In this document: in pieces, positions 35,801 to 50,800 of the stretch
Layout: every line of letters starts with the position of its first letter
Position numbering within the stretch: the first letter of the stretch is position 1
Assembly: GCF_963676685.1 (NCBI RefSeq)
Contig: NC_092351.1
Coordinates: forward strand, 39,236,733 to 39,300,732
DNA: 64,000 bases
Source of the DNA: Mytilus edulis
Lineage: Eukaryota > Mollusca > Bivalvia > Mytilida > Mytilidae
Reading direction: 5' to 3'
Program-made: the position numbers and the translations under genes
Notes under the pieces: generated by a model
What the model was told of the DNA's origin: nothing
Seen by the model: the letters and a program-made list of their open reading frames with translations, nothing else
The model's database searches: none

Positions 35801-38800
35801 TATGTGTATTATGTGCACATATATCAGAACCATAGCGAACTATATTTTAGTGTGAATACATTTAGTAACAGTAGCTAACCTGTCCTGTTGTTAGGGAGGC
35901 TGGTGCCTAAGTAAAGATTTAGAACAAGTTCTAATCTTTCCAAAAACAGAAGTGATCAGAAGTGAAGAAAAGATGTTTATTTCTTTTCATTTTGACAGTC
36001 AATGAAAAAGCGTGTTCTTTAATTGCTTGATGTAAATTCAATTAATTTTCCTTTAAACTATCAATTTTTGATTGGTTTACACGAGAGGGTGACATTCCAA
36101 AAATTTGTCTCCTGCTCAATATCATATTGTTATGTATCAAAGATTACTCACCTGTCCCATTACTCCATGTTCTTCTTGTGAGAAAGCATAACCATCTGAA
36201 AGAAAGAAAAATAACACATGAATTCCGAGATATTATTTAACAAAGGCCGATTTAGGAAGGAGGGCCTTATAGAGATTTAAAATTTATAAGTATCACTACA
36301 AATGTTGGCTTGCAAGAGGGAAAAATCCTGGATATGCACCTCTTTCACATGGGTATCAGTAACTCTCACAAGACCCTGAGATATCATCACTAAAACAAGT
36401 AAAGTAATTTGTCGACTATGATATATTTGCCATGTTAAAGTATTATATGTAGTAGTTAATGATTTTGATATATATATGGATTGTAGCAGAAAAATTAAGT
36501 TGAATGATTTTAATACTTGTATTACGCTTCATATAGAAGTTTTTTTTCATGCCACTTTAAACCTGATTTCAATTGTATAGCCTTCTTGCATATATTTGAT
36601 TGATTGATTGATTGATTTATTGATTGCTTAAGGTAAGCACAAAAAGACTAAGCGGCTTCAACAGATATTTTCATGAGGAAGAGGTTCTTGTGTTATTCTT
36701 GACATTAGTTCCTGTTATAAAAAATGTAAAGACAAAAATACCAAACTCCAGGGGAAATTCAAACAAGAGTGCACACGCTGAAATGTCTCGCCTTCTATAC
36801 TAATCATTGATATTATGTTGATAGTCCTAAGTATAAAGCTAAGCTTTAATACAACTGTCACATAAACTTAACATTAACCAAGATAACTAAACAAAGACCA
36901 ATGAACCTTGAAAATGAGGTCAAGGTCAGATGAACCATGCCAGGCAGACATGTACAGCTAACAATGCTTCTATACAACATATATAGTTGACCTATTACTT
37001 ATAGTTTAAGAAAAATAGACCAAAACACAGAAACTTAACACTGTGCAATGAACCGTGAAAATGAGGTCACGGTCAAATAAAACCTGCGCGACTGACATAA
37101 AGATCATAAAATATTTCCATACACCAAATATAGATGACCTACGGCATATAGTATTAGATAAAAAGACCAAAACTCAAAAACTTAACTTTGACCACTGAAC
37201 CATGAAAATGAGGTCAAGGTCACATGACATCTGCCCGCTAGATAAGTACACCTTACAATCATTCCATACAACAAATATAGTAGCCCTATTGCATATAGTA
37301 TGAGAAAAACAGACCAAAACACAAAAATTTAACTATAACCACTGAACCATGAAAATGAGGTCAAGGTCAGATGACACCTGCCAGTTGGACATGTACACCT
37401 TACAGTCCTTCCATACACCGAATATACTAGCCCTATTGCTTGTAGTATCTGAGATATGGACTTGACCACCAAAACTTAACCTTGTTCACTGATCCATGAA
37501 ATGAGGTCGAGGTCAAGTGAAAACTGTCTGACAGACATGAGGACCTTTCAAGGTACGCACATATCAAATATAGTTATCCTATTACTTATAATAAGAGAGA
37601 ATTCAACATTACAAAAAATCTTAACTTTTTTTTCAAGTGGTCACTGAACCATGAAAATGAGGTCAAGGACATTGGACATGTGACTGACGGAAACTTCGTA
37701 ACATGAGGTATCTATATACAAAGTATGAAGCATCCAGGTCTTCCACCTTCTAAAATATAAAGCTTTTAAGAAGTTAGCTAACACCGCCGCCGTAGCCGCC
37801 GCCGCCGCCGCCGCCGGATCACTATCCCTATGTCGAGCTTTCTGCAACAAAAGTTGCAGGCTCGACAAAAAGGGGGGGAGTCATCCGTAAAAACTTTAAA
37901 AAAAACAACCTATTGCTCTACAATATCAACTAATATTCACTGGTAAACAGTCCTTTATAACTTTTTCAAGCAGCTATTAATCAAATGAAATTGAGCCAGT
38001 TGCCAAAAACCGGTTAACATATACATACCATATACTGTAATATATTATATGATTATCATTAGAGTTAGTAGTCATAAGTTTTCCATCTGACATTCAAGAA
38101 GAAGGATCCATGCATTAGAACTTTTGGGTTGTAAAACCTGATTGCTTTACCTTGATTTTTTAAAATGTGTATAAAATAGCAGAGTCATTCAGAGTACTCA
38201 TGAAAAATTCATTCAAAAAGGAAGAGATCATTTTAAGATACCTAAAAGAGGCTCATGTCATGCAAAAAGATGTGAAACAGCAAAACATAGACTGTAACGT
38301 AAAGTATTGAAAAATGGTATTTTCTGATTCACTGCTGCTCACAGCATTTCCTCTATGCATGACAGTCTAGTGCAAAGCAAGGTTCATATTCACTTAACAA
38401 TAACATGTGATTCTCCTGATATACATGTAATATATGCCACTGGACATAAAACTTCTCAATCCATCATCATTATCATAACAAAGTAGAGTTGTGAAGAAAC
38501 AAAATATACTCTGTGCTCTGTTTAAATGCACAATTTCCCTCTATATTTGCAAAAAGTTGTATTAAGCATGAAGTATTTCTGTAATATCAGTTAATGCATG
38601 AAGAAATAGACAATAGTAGGTATCCTGAAAAGCTTTGGTTTTATAGTCATCAATTTTCATTTTTTGGCAGAAATTTTAAGATTGGTTAAACATTTATTTA
38701 TCGAAAGACATGCATATACTTTCATCTTACCACGAATCAATTGGACTGCAACACCTCCTGAGTAAAATATCAGTTTTTAAGTTGGAAGCATCCTATTAGT

Positions 38801-41800
38801 CATTTTCTTATTTGTATAAATATTACATTTACCAAGTGTTATTTTATACAGGCAACTTTCAACCTTATAATTTGTATATAATAAACTTGTTTTCCCCTGT
38901 AAATAATAATGAAATAAGTTGAGGTATATGTCAATGAGACAAAAATCCAATGACAAAACAAAACAATTCCATTGCGAGACTCTTCTGATCATACCAGACA
39001 AAAATGAAATTTTATCCAAGTCATTCTCGTTTTAACCCTTCAAACTATAAGACCTTTGAACAATCAGAGTTGTGGAATACTATATATGGACATCAACCAA
39101 TATCAAATTACATATGTTAATGATAGATTATTTAAATGTATTTGTTTCTATACTTTCCGGTTGTCAGGGTTCTCATATGGGAAAACTTTTGTTCATTATT
39201 GTCCTGTTTCTGCCTTCAGCAATGGTTACTAAATATAACTTAAGAGTCAAATGCAGATCATTGACTTTGACTGTTTCCTAATGGGGGATTGAATAAGAAA
39301 GAATTGATTGACAGACTGGGAACAGAACTGAAGGCTTTATACAGTCCCTAGTATTGTATTCATGGCATTAAAAGACAAATGAACAAACAACAGACCAAAA
39401 ACATTCCACAGAAATTTGTAGATTGAACAACAGTAATCCAACCAGGGGGAAATGGTTTACAGGGTAGACAGTAGTTTTATCATACATATCTCTTTAACCA
39501 GGGGAAAATGGTTTACAGGGAACCAGTAGTTTTATCATATATCTCTCTTTAATTAAAAGGCATGGACAGTTTAAGGTAGGGTTTCTTACAAAGATAATTT
39601 TACATGATGCAACCCACCCCCCCTTTCCCCCTTTTTTGCCTCCTTCCGGAAAAAAACCCCAATAGGGTTTCTATGCATCGTATTACATCAATAAATACTT
39701 CAAGGATTCTACAGTCAATACATTCAAATGCATTGAAATAAAATAAATATTTGTCTTGTTAGGATTTATGTGCATAAAATGTCAAGCTTACTATGTGGTT
39801 TTAAATCTGGTTACTAAATTATATATATGTTTTTATTTCTATGCTTGCTGAAAGCAGCGGGTATGTAGATTTGATTGCATGGGATGTTGTAAAGAACATT
39901 GATTTGGAAGGAATAGGAAGTGCTGGCAGATGGTTGCATGTCCATCTGTATTACAATTTTCAGTCTTTAAAATAATTAAACTGCAGTCAGTGAGTTCTTC
40001 CCTATATCTCAATGTTGCTATCGTAACTTATCTTATTCTTTTGACCTTGAATCCAGCGTTCAAATGTGAATTCTCTCTGCTACATAAAAACCCAATAAAA
40101 CATGCAAATTCTAACATGCAATAAATTATTTCAGTGTTAATATATAGGACCATTTTGCAGGCAGGGCTTGTTACTATGACAACTTACGTGATGGTGTAGG
40201 TGAGGGTGCTGTTTGAAAATTATCAAAATAAAAATAATGCACATAAAAAACTAAATACATATAATTTGCATACATCACAAACTAAAATCACTCAAACAAA
40301 CTTTTATATGTTAAAACATGCAATAAGAATCTTAAAATAAATGTCTTAAAATATTTTTTGTAATAAATTGCTTCACCTAGTGCAGCTGGATACGACCACA
40401 GAGGTCCAACCCTGAACAGTTAGGACAAAAATTGACACACGATTTGCGCTTGATACAGGTCTGAATTTGGATTGTAATTAAATATTTGACACATAATAGG
40501 ATTCTGACACAGAATAACTGTAGTCAAAGAACTTAAAATTGGTTACTGTAAAAGCAGAAATTTTTCATGGAGGATTTAATTTCGTTTATTTCTTGGAAAG
40601 AATATATACACGAAAATTTAAACCACCACCAAAATTTAACCTTCATATAATATCACTTGCATTTATTGGAAACCACAAAATTAAATCTCCATGAAATCTT
40701 ATCTTATAAATTTTAACCCCGCGAAAATTAGTGTATCTACAGTATATGATTTGAATTTATATTCAATTTTTGAGGTCATATAAAAATGCTCCAATCAGAA
40801 GTGATACCCTCCTAGAACAATCATAACATAAAAAAAGATAAATGATGTGTATTAGTTATTTAATATGGTTGTTCCCTTTGTCAACAACCAATGATCATCC
40901 TTTAAAATAAAGAATTAGTAAAAAAATAAAATTTGAAATTTTCCACATTTTCAGTAGTATTTTGATAGAATTTTAAAATCTTCTAAAAGATTTTTTTTTA
41001 AACAAATGTAACAGTAAAATAGAGGTCACAGATAATTTTTCTATTAATCACATATATATCATAATTTTCTTCTTTGTCATAAGTTTTCTGTAATGGGAAA
41101 ACATAACAAAATCAAACAAAAGGACAACAAAATAAAACTGACCTCAAACTGAACTTAATTCGGTTGTCGGTAAAACTTTATTATCTGTCAACACAGGAAA
41201 TGCTACTTTAACAGAGGACAAAAAGATTTACTTTTCTTTCTAACTTTTGATTTTTTTTATAATAGTGAAACATTCCAGCCCATCTGTGCCTGATCCTTAA
41301 CAAATTGAATTATATGCACAGACAATAATGTGTTTAATGAGCTATATTCCTGACGTGAAGTATAAAAAAAACACCATATAACTAATGTGTGTCCTATGTT
41401 GCCTTAAAAGCAGTTTTTCATATCAATTCCCATAGTAACAGAAAACAGAGGTCAATATTTGAACTTTATCTTTTACTGGTTTTAAGTCAAAAATATTTTC
41501 CACTAAAACAGTTCTAATTTCATTCTCAACACAAGAATGTTGTTGGTTTTAAAGAGAAAAAAAGCTAATGATGTAAACATCATACAAGTTCTTACTTCTT
41601 TTGAATTATGAAAAAAAGTCTTACAATTAATTCTAAATGTTAATTTTTGCCCAAACTATTTTTTTAGGAGGTGAAAAAAAAGATAATGATGTACTATAAC
41701 ATCAAACAAGTGCGAACTCCTTTTGAATTATGAAAACATATCTTAGTATAAATGCCACTGCATACGAAATATTATTTTTTGGTCAAACTAATTTTAGAGG

Positions 41801-44800
41801 TTCCTGGGACACACAGTAGATAAAGTCAAACCATTACATAGTGCCTTATGAGTGGACTATGGTATGTAGGGACTACTTACACCTCTTAGTTATCCCCCTT
41901 ACAGAGTATTTTACAACTGGATTGGCTACAGGTAAAATTTACAAAAATACTTGTGAAATTTTACAAGAGTAAATCTGTATAATGTAAAGTCAGAAATTAT
42001 TGCTACGTTTTTTTTGTTTTTTTTTATTATTGGGAAAATGTGACTGGGTTATCATCACAATAATTAAAACTCCGATTTTGAATTTAAATATATGAATCAA
42101 TCAAGATTTTTCTTGATATTACAAAAATTAAAATCGCATTTTAGCTAAAATGACAAAATCGCAATAATAAATGCACACAATAATTTCTGAATTTACAGTA
42201 GTATGCAATTACTGATAGAGAGTAATTTCTGTATGCAATGTCTGATAGCCAACAATACGTTTTACAATATATGAATATACAGAAATTTGTTGGCAGTTAA
42301 AATATTAAAACATGTCAGTTTTGTTTAACACTGTCTTAAAATGCTACTTCATGTTAGGAACAGATAATTAAAAAAAGCAAAAAAACAGAATTAATCCAAA
42401 AAGTATAAACATGTTAGGAATGCAAAAATAACACAAACTAATCTTTGAAGATTTTTTTTAGTAACCATGGTAACTTACGAGGCTGATCAGGTCCTGGTGT
42501 CATCCTACTTGGGGATCGAGTGAATACATTGCGTAGCAGTCTTGCTGTTTCTGTCAATCTGTAAAAAATATTTAATTTATTTTTAACCATCATACAATTC
42601 TCAAAATGTATATTAACATAATAACAATTTCAAGTAGTTTCTAAGGCCAGGATTTTTTAATTTGTTGGTTTACGGATTTTTATGATGAAAAAGTGGGATC
42701 AGACGGTCAGGAAAAAAAAAAATCTTTCAAGACAGAAAAATATGCAAAAACAAGAATGAGTACCCAGTACATGGATGCCCCACTCGCACTATCATTTTCT
42801 ATGTTCAATGGACCGTAAAATTGGGGTAAAAAAGCATAAAATGTCAATTTTATTTTTATTCTGCAAATCTGAAAAATGGGGTCGGCAGATCTGTAAACCA
42901 ACAAATTAAAAAACCCTGGGCCTAAGTGTACTGATAAATGTATTGAATAAATATTTCTCACATTAGTTTTTCTTTCAATAATTTCTATTAATTTTTCTAA
43001 AAAGAAATGTCTTCCTTTTGAAATAGTCTGATGATCTGCGTACATTCTCTTTTGACCTAGTTAATACATTTCAGTGGGATCTACCTACTTTCTCTTAGTC
43101 AGTTTAAGTACTATAGGAGTAGGATCTTCATGTAACTTTTCTTTCTCCTGAACTTCTTCCTTTAATGTTTTGTGTGTGGTCCTCTTTAATCTGAAAAGTA
43201 AGTCATTCGTGTAAATATATATAAATTAAGAGTAACTGAAACAAACACTGATTCTTTCCACTTCAGGTTTTGCAAAATTTGAATCAAAACATTAAAAATC
43301 GTGGCAGAATATCAATCTATTGCAAGAAAATAACATTTCTTTGTATAACTTTATTGTTTAATAAATAAATTTGGTGTATTTATTGTGTTCTGATTGGTTA
43401 AAAGTATTACTTTTATTTTGAATGTTGTCAATTTTTATGGCGACACGCCCACTCTGACGTTGTGTATTCATACGCTCACATGTGTGTTAAAATAAATAAT
43501 ATAAAAAGTTCTTTGAGCCTTATTTTTGATAGAAATTTATTTATAATGAATGGCAATAATTTATTTTGAATTTATTGAACCATTAATTTTATGGATTTTA
43601 ATTTTTAAATAAAACCAAACAAAACAGTACTCACGCTTTCCAAGCAATATCTCTGATTAAACATGTAAATGGTACAAGGAAAAGTCCCATCCAAAATATG
43701 GAACATCCTAACACATGTGACCCCTACAATACAATTAAAATACTAAGAAGGTAAACAGTGTTAATATTACAGTGGCCTAAAATAGACCTCGGTCAAATTT
43801 TTAACATAAGATAATAATATTAAACACATATGTTAAATCATCAAACAGCCTCAGTTAAATAAGAACATACTGGAAAGCCCTACATATCTAAACAAAACAG
43901 GTGTTTTATTTGCTCTGTGTTGAAGGCCTCAATGTGACTTTCAGATGAAGAACAGCAATAAAAGTGTTGTCCCTTTGCTTTTTGCAATACTTATACAGAT
44001 TTTGTGTCCTGGATAGATACCCCATAGCCTTTGCTATTTGCTATACTTGTACAGATTTTGTGTCATGGATAGATACCCCATATCCTTTGCTTTTTGCTAT
44101 ACTTGTACAGATTTTGTGTCATGGATAGATACCCCATATCCTTTGCTTTTTGCTATACTTGTACAGATTTTGTGTTATGGATAGATACCCCATATCCTTT
44201 GCTTTTTGCTATACTTGTACAGATTTTGTGTCATGGATAGATACCCCATATCCTTTGCTTTTTGCTATACTTGTAAAGATTTTGTGTCCTGGATAGATAC
44301 CCCATATCCTTTGCTTTTTGCTATACTTGTACAGATTTTGTGTTATGGATAGATACCCCATATCCTTTGCTTTTTGCTATACTTGTACAGATTTTGTGTC
44401 ATGGATAGATACCCCATATCCTTTGCTTTTTGCTATACTTGTACAGATTTTGTGTCCTGGATAGATACCCCATATCCTTTGCTTTTTGCTATACTTGTAC
44501 AGATTCATGGATAGATACCCCATATCCTATGCTTTTTGCTATACTTGTACAGATTTTGTGTCATGGATAGATACCCCATATCCTTTGCTTTTTGCTATAC
44601 TTGTACAGATTTTGTGTCCTGGATAGATACCCCATATCCTTTGCTTTTTGCTATACTTGTACAGATTTTGTGTCCTGGATAGATACCCCATATCCTTTGC
44701 TTTTTGCTATACTTGTACAGATTCATGGATAGATACCCCATATCCTTTGCTTTTTGCTATACTTGTACAGATTTTGTGTCATGGATAGATACCCCATAGC

Positions 44801-47800
44801 CTTTGCTTTTTGCTATACTTGTACAGATTTTGTGTCATGGATAGATACCCCATATCCTTTGCTTTTTGCTATACTTGTAAAGATTTTGTGTCCTGGATAG
44901 ATACCCCATATCCTTTGCTTTTTGCTATACTTGTACAGATTCATGGATAGATACCCCATATCCTTTGCTTTTTGCTATACTTGTACAGATTTTGTGTCAT
45001 GGATAGATACCCCATATCCTTTGCTTTTTGCTATACTTGTACAGATTTTGTGTCATGGATAGATACCCCATATCCTTTGCTTTTTGCTATACTTGTACAG
45101 ATTTTGTGTTATGGATAGATACCCCATATCCTTTGCTTTTTGCTATACTTGTACAGATTTTGTGTCATGGATAGATACCCCATATCCTTTGCTTTTTGCT
45201 ATACTTGTACAGATTTTGTGTCCTGGATAGATACCCCATATCCTTTGCTTTTTGCTATACTTGTACAGATTCATGGATAGATACCCCATATCCTTTGCTT
45301 TTTGCTATACTTGTAAAGATTTTGTGTCATGGATAGATACCCCATATCCTTTGCTTTTTGCTATACTTGTACAGATTTTGTGTTATGGATAGATACCCCA
45401 TATCCTTTGCTTTTTGCTATACTTGTACAGATTTTGTGTCATGGATAGATACCCCATATCCTTTGCTTTTTGCTATACTTGTACAGATTTTGTGTCCTGG
45501 ATAGATACCCCATATCCTTTGCTTTTTGCTATACTTGTATAGATTCATGGATAGATACCCCATATCCTTTGCTTTTTGCTATACTTGTACAGATTTTGTG
45601 TCATGGATAGATACCCCATAGCCTTTGCTTTTTGCTATACTTGTACAGATTTTGTGTCATGGATAGATACCCCATATCCTTTGCTTTTTGCTATACTTGT
45701 AAAGATTTTGTGTCCTGGATAGATACCCCATATCCTTTGCTTTTTGCTATACTTGTACAGATTTTGTGTCATGGATAGATACCCCATATCCTTTGCTTTT
45801 TGCTATACTTGTAAAGATTTTGTGTCCTGGATAGATACCCCATATCCTTTGCTTTTTGCTATACTTGTACAGATTTTGTGTCCTGGATAGATACCCCATA
45901 TCCTTTGCTTTTTGCTATACTTGTACAGATTCATGGATAGATACCCCATATCCTTTGCTTTTTGCTATACTTGTACAGATTTTGTGTCATGGATAGATAC
46001 CCCATAGCCTTTGCTTTTTGCTATACTTGTACAGATTTTGTGTCATGGATAGATACCCCATAGCCTTTGCTTTTTGCTATACTTGTACAGATTTTGTGTC
46101 ACAGATAGATACCCCATATCCTTTGCTTTTCTATATGATTTCATTTATACGTCCTATACAACCAATCAAATGAATACTAATCAGTGGTAATTTTTTTATT
46201 TAGTGCTACTCACCATTCCCAACATTTCTGGGGCCAGGTCTACTACTTTATATACATGGCTATATACAATGAGAAATAAAAACCAGCTGGCTATACTACC
46301 CCAGGTGGCTAAATGTGTTAACTGAAAAAGAAATATTGGCTATATTAGTGATTGCACTGGATTATTTATCAACATTGGGTTTTTTTTTTTATCCACAATC
46401 ATGAAAAAAGTTGAATTTCATTTCTCTTACTGTAACTGGACTCATCTGTGAGTATATTTTTTTCATAATTTGTGGTGTAATATATATAGTCTTACATTGG
46501 TACCAGTGGATTATCTGATTTCCAATCAAGGTAGTTAAATAATCTAATTTTAAAGTCCAAGCCAAATAACATCATTTGTGTGCAATATGACACATTCCTT
46601 ATTAACTTACCCAGGTCCAAGCACTAGTTTCTAATCCTGCTTTTAAACATACAGTTACTACTACATACTGAAATAGAAATATATTAAATAATAATGATGA
46701 TCAAGGCTACTTTAAGTCCTGCAGAAAATTAATAAGAATATTCAGGATGAGAACATGTTAATGAAATATGAAAATTAACCCTGCTTTGTACTAGACCAAC
46801 ACACTAAGCAGGATTTTTAAAATGCGTATTCACAAAGAAACAGTTGGCAGGAAGACAAGTCACCTTACCCTGACACATTATTCTGACTTTTGAGTTGACC
46901 TGTCTTTGTTCTTACTTCTAAATGCATTGTCCTTAGCAAAGTAGCAGCAAATACCAAATTTAAAGTCTTCATATTCAAGTACTTAATTTAATTGCCTTCT
47001 GCAAGGGGTAGGTATTAATCAACAAATCATTCGCACATAAACAAAAAAAGACAGAGGATGAAAATCAGATTTTTTCAAGAATTTATTTTCTCTGCTCATC
47101 TAATTTTATTTGTTAATGTTAAAAAAAAATCTGAATTTTGTAGTAAATGTAACTGTATGATGTAGAAATTGTGTTTTTTTTTCAAATATGCATCAAATTG
47201 TAATATGTTTATAGTACCCTTATTGCCTTTCTATTTGAATGAAAATAAAATAAAAAGAAGAATCTGTTTCTTGTTGTTTTTTTTTTTTTATAATTAAGTG
47301 TTCACTGCTTGCAAATAAATCATTATATTTATCGTATCTGTATAGATTTGTATTCATGTCTCCATCTCCTTATCATTGGTAACTGTATAGACAACAAATG
47401 ATGTGTTTTTGAATATCTTTATGTACAAAAATGCTTTTACAGATAACAAGAATTTCAAAATATAACATATTGTTAAATATTTTAGATTTATGTTTTAAAA
47501 CATTTCATGAAATACTGTAAATTCAGAAATTATAAGGAGTTTTTTTTTTATTAATGCAAATAATGCAACTGACTGAGTATTATAATAATAAAAAAAGCTG
47601 ATATTTAACAAATGTATCTGTACTATGCAGCTTTTCCTGAAAACGCAATAATTAATCTTGCATTGATGTCCTTTCATCAAAAATCGCAATACCAGTAATA
47701 AATGAAAGCAAGTATTTCTGAATTTACAGTAACACACCAAAACAGAATTTTATTCTTTTAGAATGCTTATTGGCACTACATTTTTTTACTTACAGTATAT

Positions 47801-50800
47801 ACAAAATTTCCTAAAAATAAATAATCTCCTACTTTTCCATCAGAAAAGGCTACATCTGAAATATGAAACATGAAGTATGAAAAACAATTTGTTCAATCAT
47901 GTTTTAGTGTCATGTAATTGTTAAATGTGGAAGTTAAAATGTTTAACATGAAGCATTATGAACAGTTTCTTGAATCATATTTTAGTATAATATAATAGTA
48001 AAATGTTAAAGTTAAAGTTCATATAAAAACAAAGGTAAAACTAAATGCCCCCTCGGCTATGGCGGGGCATACAGATATTGGTACATACTTGTAGAAGCTG
48101 AACATTACTTATCACTGATTAAAGCTCATCTTGTGCAATTCTAACCAATTACATAAATAGTTCTTGTTTAAAGACAAATCCTTCTATTCAGATCTACCAA
48201 TAATATCTTCTTTATATTTTATTTTTACTTTAGGCTAGGTAAAAGCTTTAAAATAAGAAAATAAAAAAATGGGGTCACCGACCTCGTTTTCGATTTAAAA
48301 CGCCATCTTTTTCACGGAATTTGGAAATTGGGACTTCTACTCAATAGCAGTGTAATATTTTTTTAAAAGTCCGTATCCAATAAAAACTTGTCTGTTTTGT
48401 TATCATAGTTGTTAATACAAACTATTCTAATAATATCACCATTTTCTGAGTGGAAAATAATAATGATAAGTTGCTGAAATAGTTTTCCCGCCTTTTTTAT
48501 TGTGAAATACCTATAAAAAAATTTAGTTTAAAAAAAATTGACCAATAATTTCTCCATGAGTCTTCAATAGAATATGTGTTGTTTATATCTAAACAAAATA
48601 AGGAAATAAAAAGATGGGGTCACCGTAATGGAAAAAGAGATATTTCTAAAAAGGGGGTAACAATTTGAATTGGCGGGAACATATTGCGCCAATTCTAAAA
48701 ACAACGTCGGAAGACGTTCGGTAGGTTTAGGCTATATTCTTACAAATTAGGGACGACCCAGTTCTCGTTATTTGCTGATTTGTTGTTTGTTTGTTTTAAA
48801 CTACGATAAATTCACATTAATCTACACATGATAGTAGGCTTAGTTTTAAGTCAGTATATAATCACAGACACGTAATATAAATGCGGTGGTTGGAAAACAA
48901 TGCGTTGTACAAATGTACACACGAATGCTTCTATGAACATTTTATTTCAGGTTATTCATAGTGCTTATGTGTTTAACAGAAATTCTTTTTAAAATAGTGA
49001 AGACATTTTTACATAATATCATTGTTCAATCAAAGTATATCTGAAAGACAAGACAGAATTTAGCTTCAGGTATATATCATGAATTTTAATTTCGTTTAAG
49101 AATGTTGTTCCTTTTTATTTAGATGATAATTCAGAGCTCCAGATAAGAATTCACAAATTGGGGTTTTTACCCATCATTTTCTTATATAATTGGGTGATAA
49201 AGTTTTTTAATTGCATTATCAATTCCAATTCACCCCTCATGTTAATATAAAATTGGGTTTTTCACCACCAAGCTCCTGAATGTATTGGGGTTTTTCATCA
49301 ACACAATATTGAATATTTAGGCAATATCAACCCCAGATTTTTTTCCATCTTAAACATGTTAAATATGTTTCTTTTTTGTTTAGCTGTTTTAATTGGTTTA
49401 GGGTTAGGGCTAGCTAGGGTTATTTGCTAGCTCACGGTTTTATTTGGTTTATTCACTGAGGAGCAATTGTAGGTGTAATTTGTGTCCCGTTTCAAACCTT
49501 CTGCAAGTTTTGTATTTTCTCACACAAAAAAATATGTGTATTCACAGGCACTCGTCTTATACCTTTATATAATAAATTCTGAGACCCCTGTGTGTGTATT
49601 CCAATGATATGAAAAAAAAATAGTACATAAACTCTAATTATACTTGAACGATTTTGTTTTATTCAATTTACATAAATCCGTGTTTAGTTGTCTTTTATTA
49701 GAGCTTTTGGTTTCTGATGCTTAAATTTATCTTGTCATAATTGATTTGGCCTTTCACTTTTTCCAACTGATTTCGTTTTTGACAAAACCCCGTGTTAAGT
49801 ACCGGTCTTTGTAAGAATCATGCAGGTTCCTGTTGATAGGCGATTCATGACCCATCTTCAAATGTCTTTATATTTTGTTTATGAGGAGGGTATGGTATGA
49901 AAATAAGTTTCATGTATTAATTTTTTTCTTTTGAACCTTGGTTGCCATGGAAACCATCCTTACAAAATGTTGCCTAAATACGTTCATAAGTAGCCTTTGA
50001 AAATTGAAATATAAGGGGTTTTAAAGTCCCATAGAAATAAAGTTAATCAATACAAAAAATATGTATATTTACAGTATTGACAAACAAAACCCCTAACTAT
50101 ACAAAAACGTGAAAATTTTGAATTTATTAAATAGTTTGTTTCCATAGCAACCATTTAAAAATGTGTTAAAATTCGAAAATGAAAAATTTCAAAAAATCTT
50201 TAATTTTAAATCTGTTTATCTCCCAAGACCAACAATACCATGAAATGTCATTGACAAATTTTGAAAGACCACATTCTATATATTGATAAAATAAAAAGAA
50301 AGTCGTGTGTTTTTTTTTTCTTTAAAAAAATAATTTTAGTCAAAAATTGTCAATTTTCACCAAAATTCAGATTATCAAACAGATGAATACTGAAACATTT
50401 TGAACTGAAAAAGCTAAAACATTCCATTTATACGTGCATTTCTGACACAAATTTGGTAATTATAAATGAGAATATATGATTGATAGAGATATTTTGGTAG
50501 AGAAGGAATTTTTTTCTCTCTGGGCATGGTGCCACCCCCCCCCCCCCCCCCTTTTTTTCAAAATTCAAAAAATTATTAAAAATTTAAAAGATGGAATTCA
50601 ATTGTGAACATTTTGAGCATTAAAACATGAAATTTCTTCAAAGGGTGAGCACAATAATAGAAATCCCCTACACCATTTTTATACGACCCCAAAAAAATTT
50701 TGGGATCGTATAATGGTATGATGTCGTCGTCTACGTCGTCTGCGTCGTCGTCGCCCGAAGACACATTGGTTTTCGGATAATAACTTTAGTTTAAGTGAAT

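Noticed and set aside
37641-37868. Minus-strand frame with a poly-Ala run
   Set aside because: The Ala run is the (GCC)n tract of a non-coding repeat element.
43968-46130. CRISPR-like array
   Set aside because: Units are head-to-tail with no unique spacers, in a eukaryotic intron; it is a minisatellite.
49390-49430. Telomere-like GGTTTAGGGTTAGGGC
   Set aside because: Only two TTAGGG-like units; too short to call an interstitial telomere.
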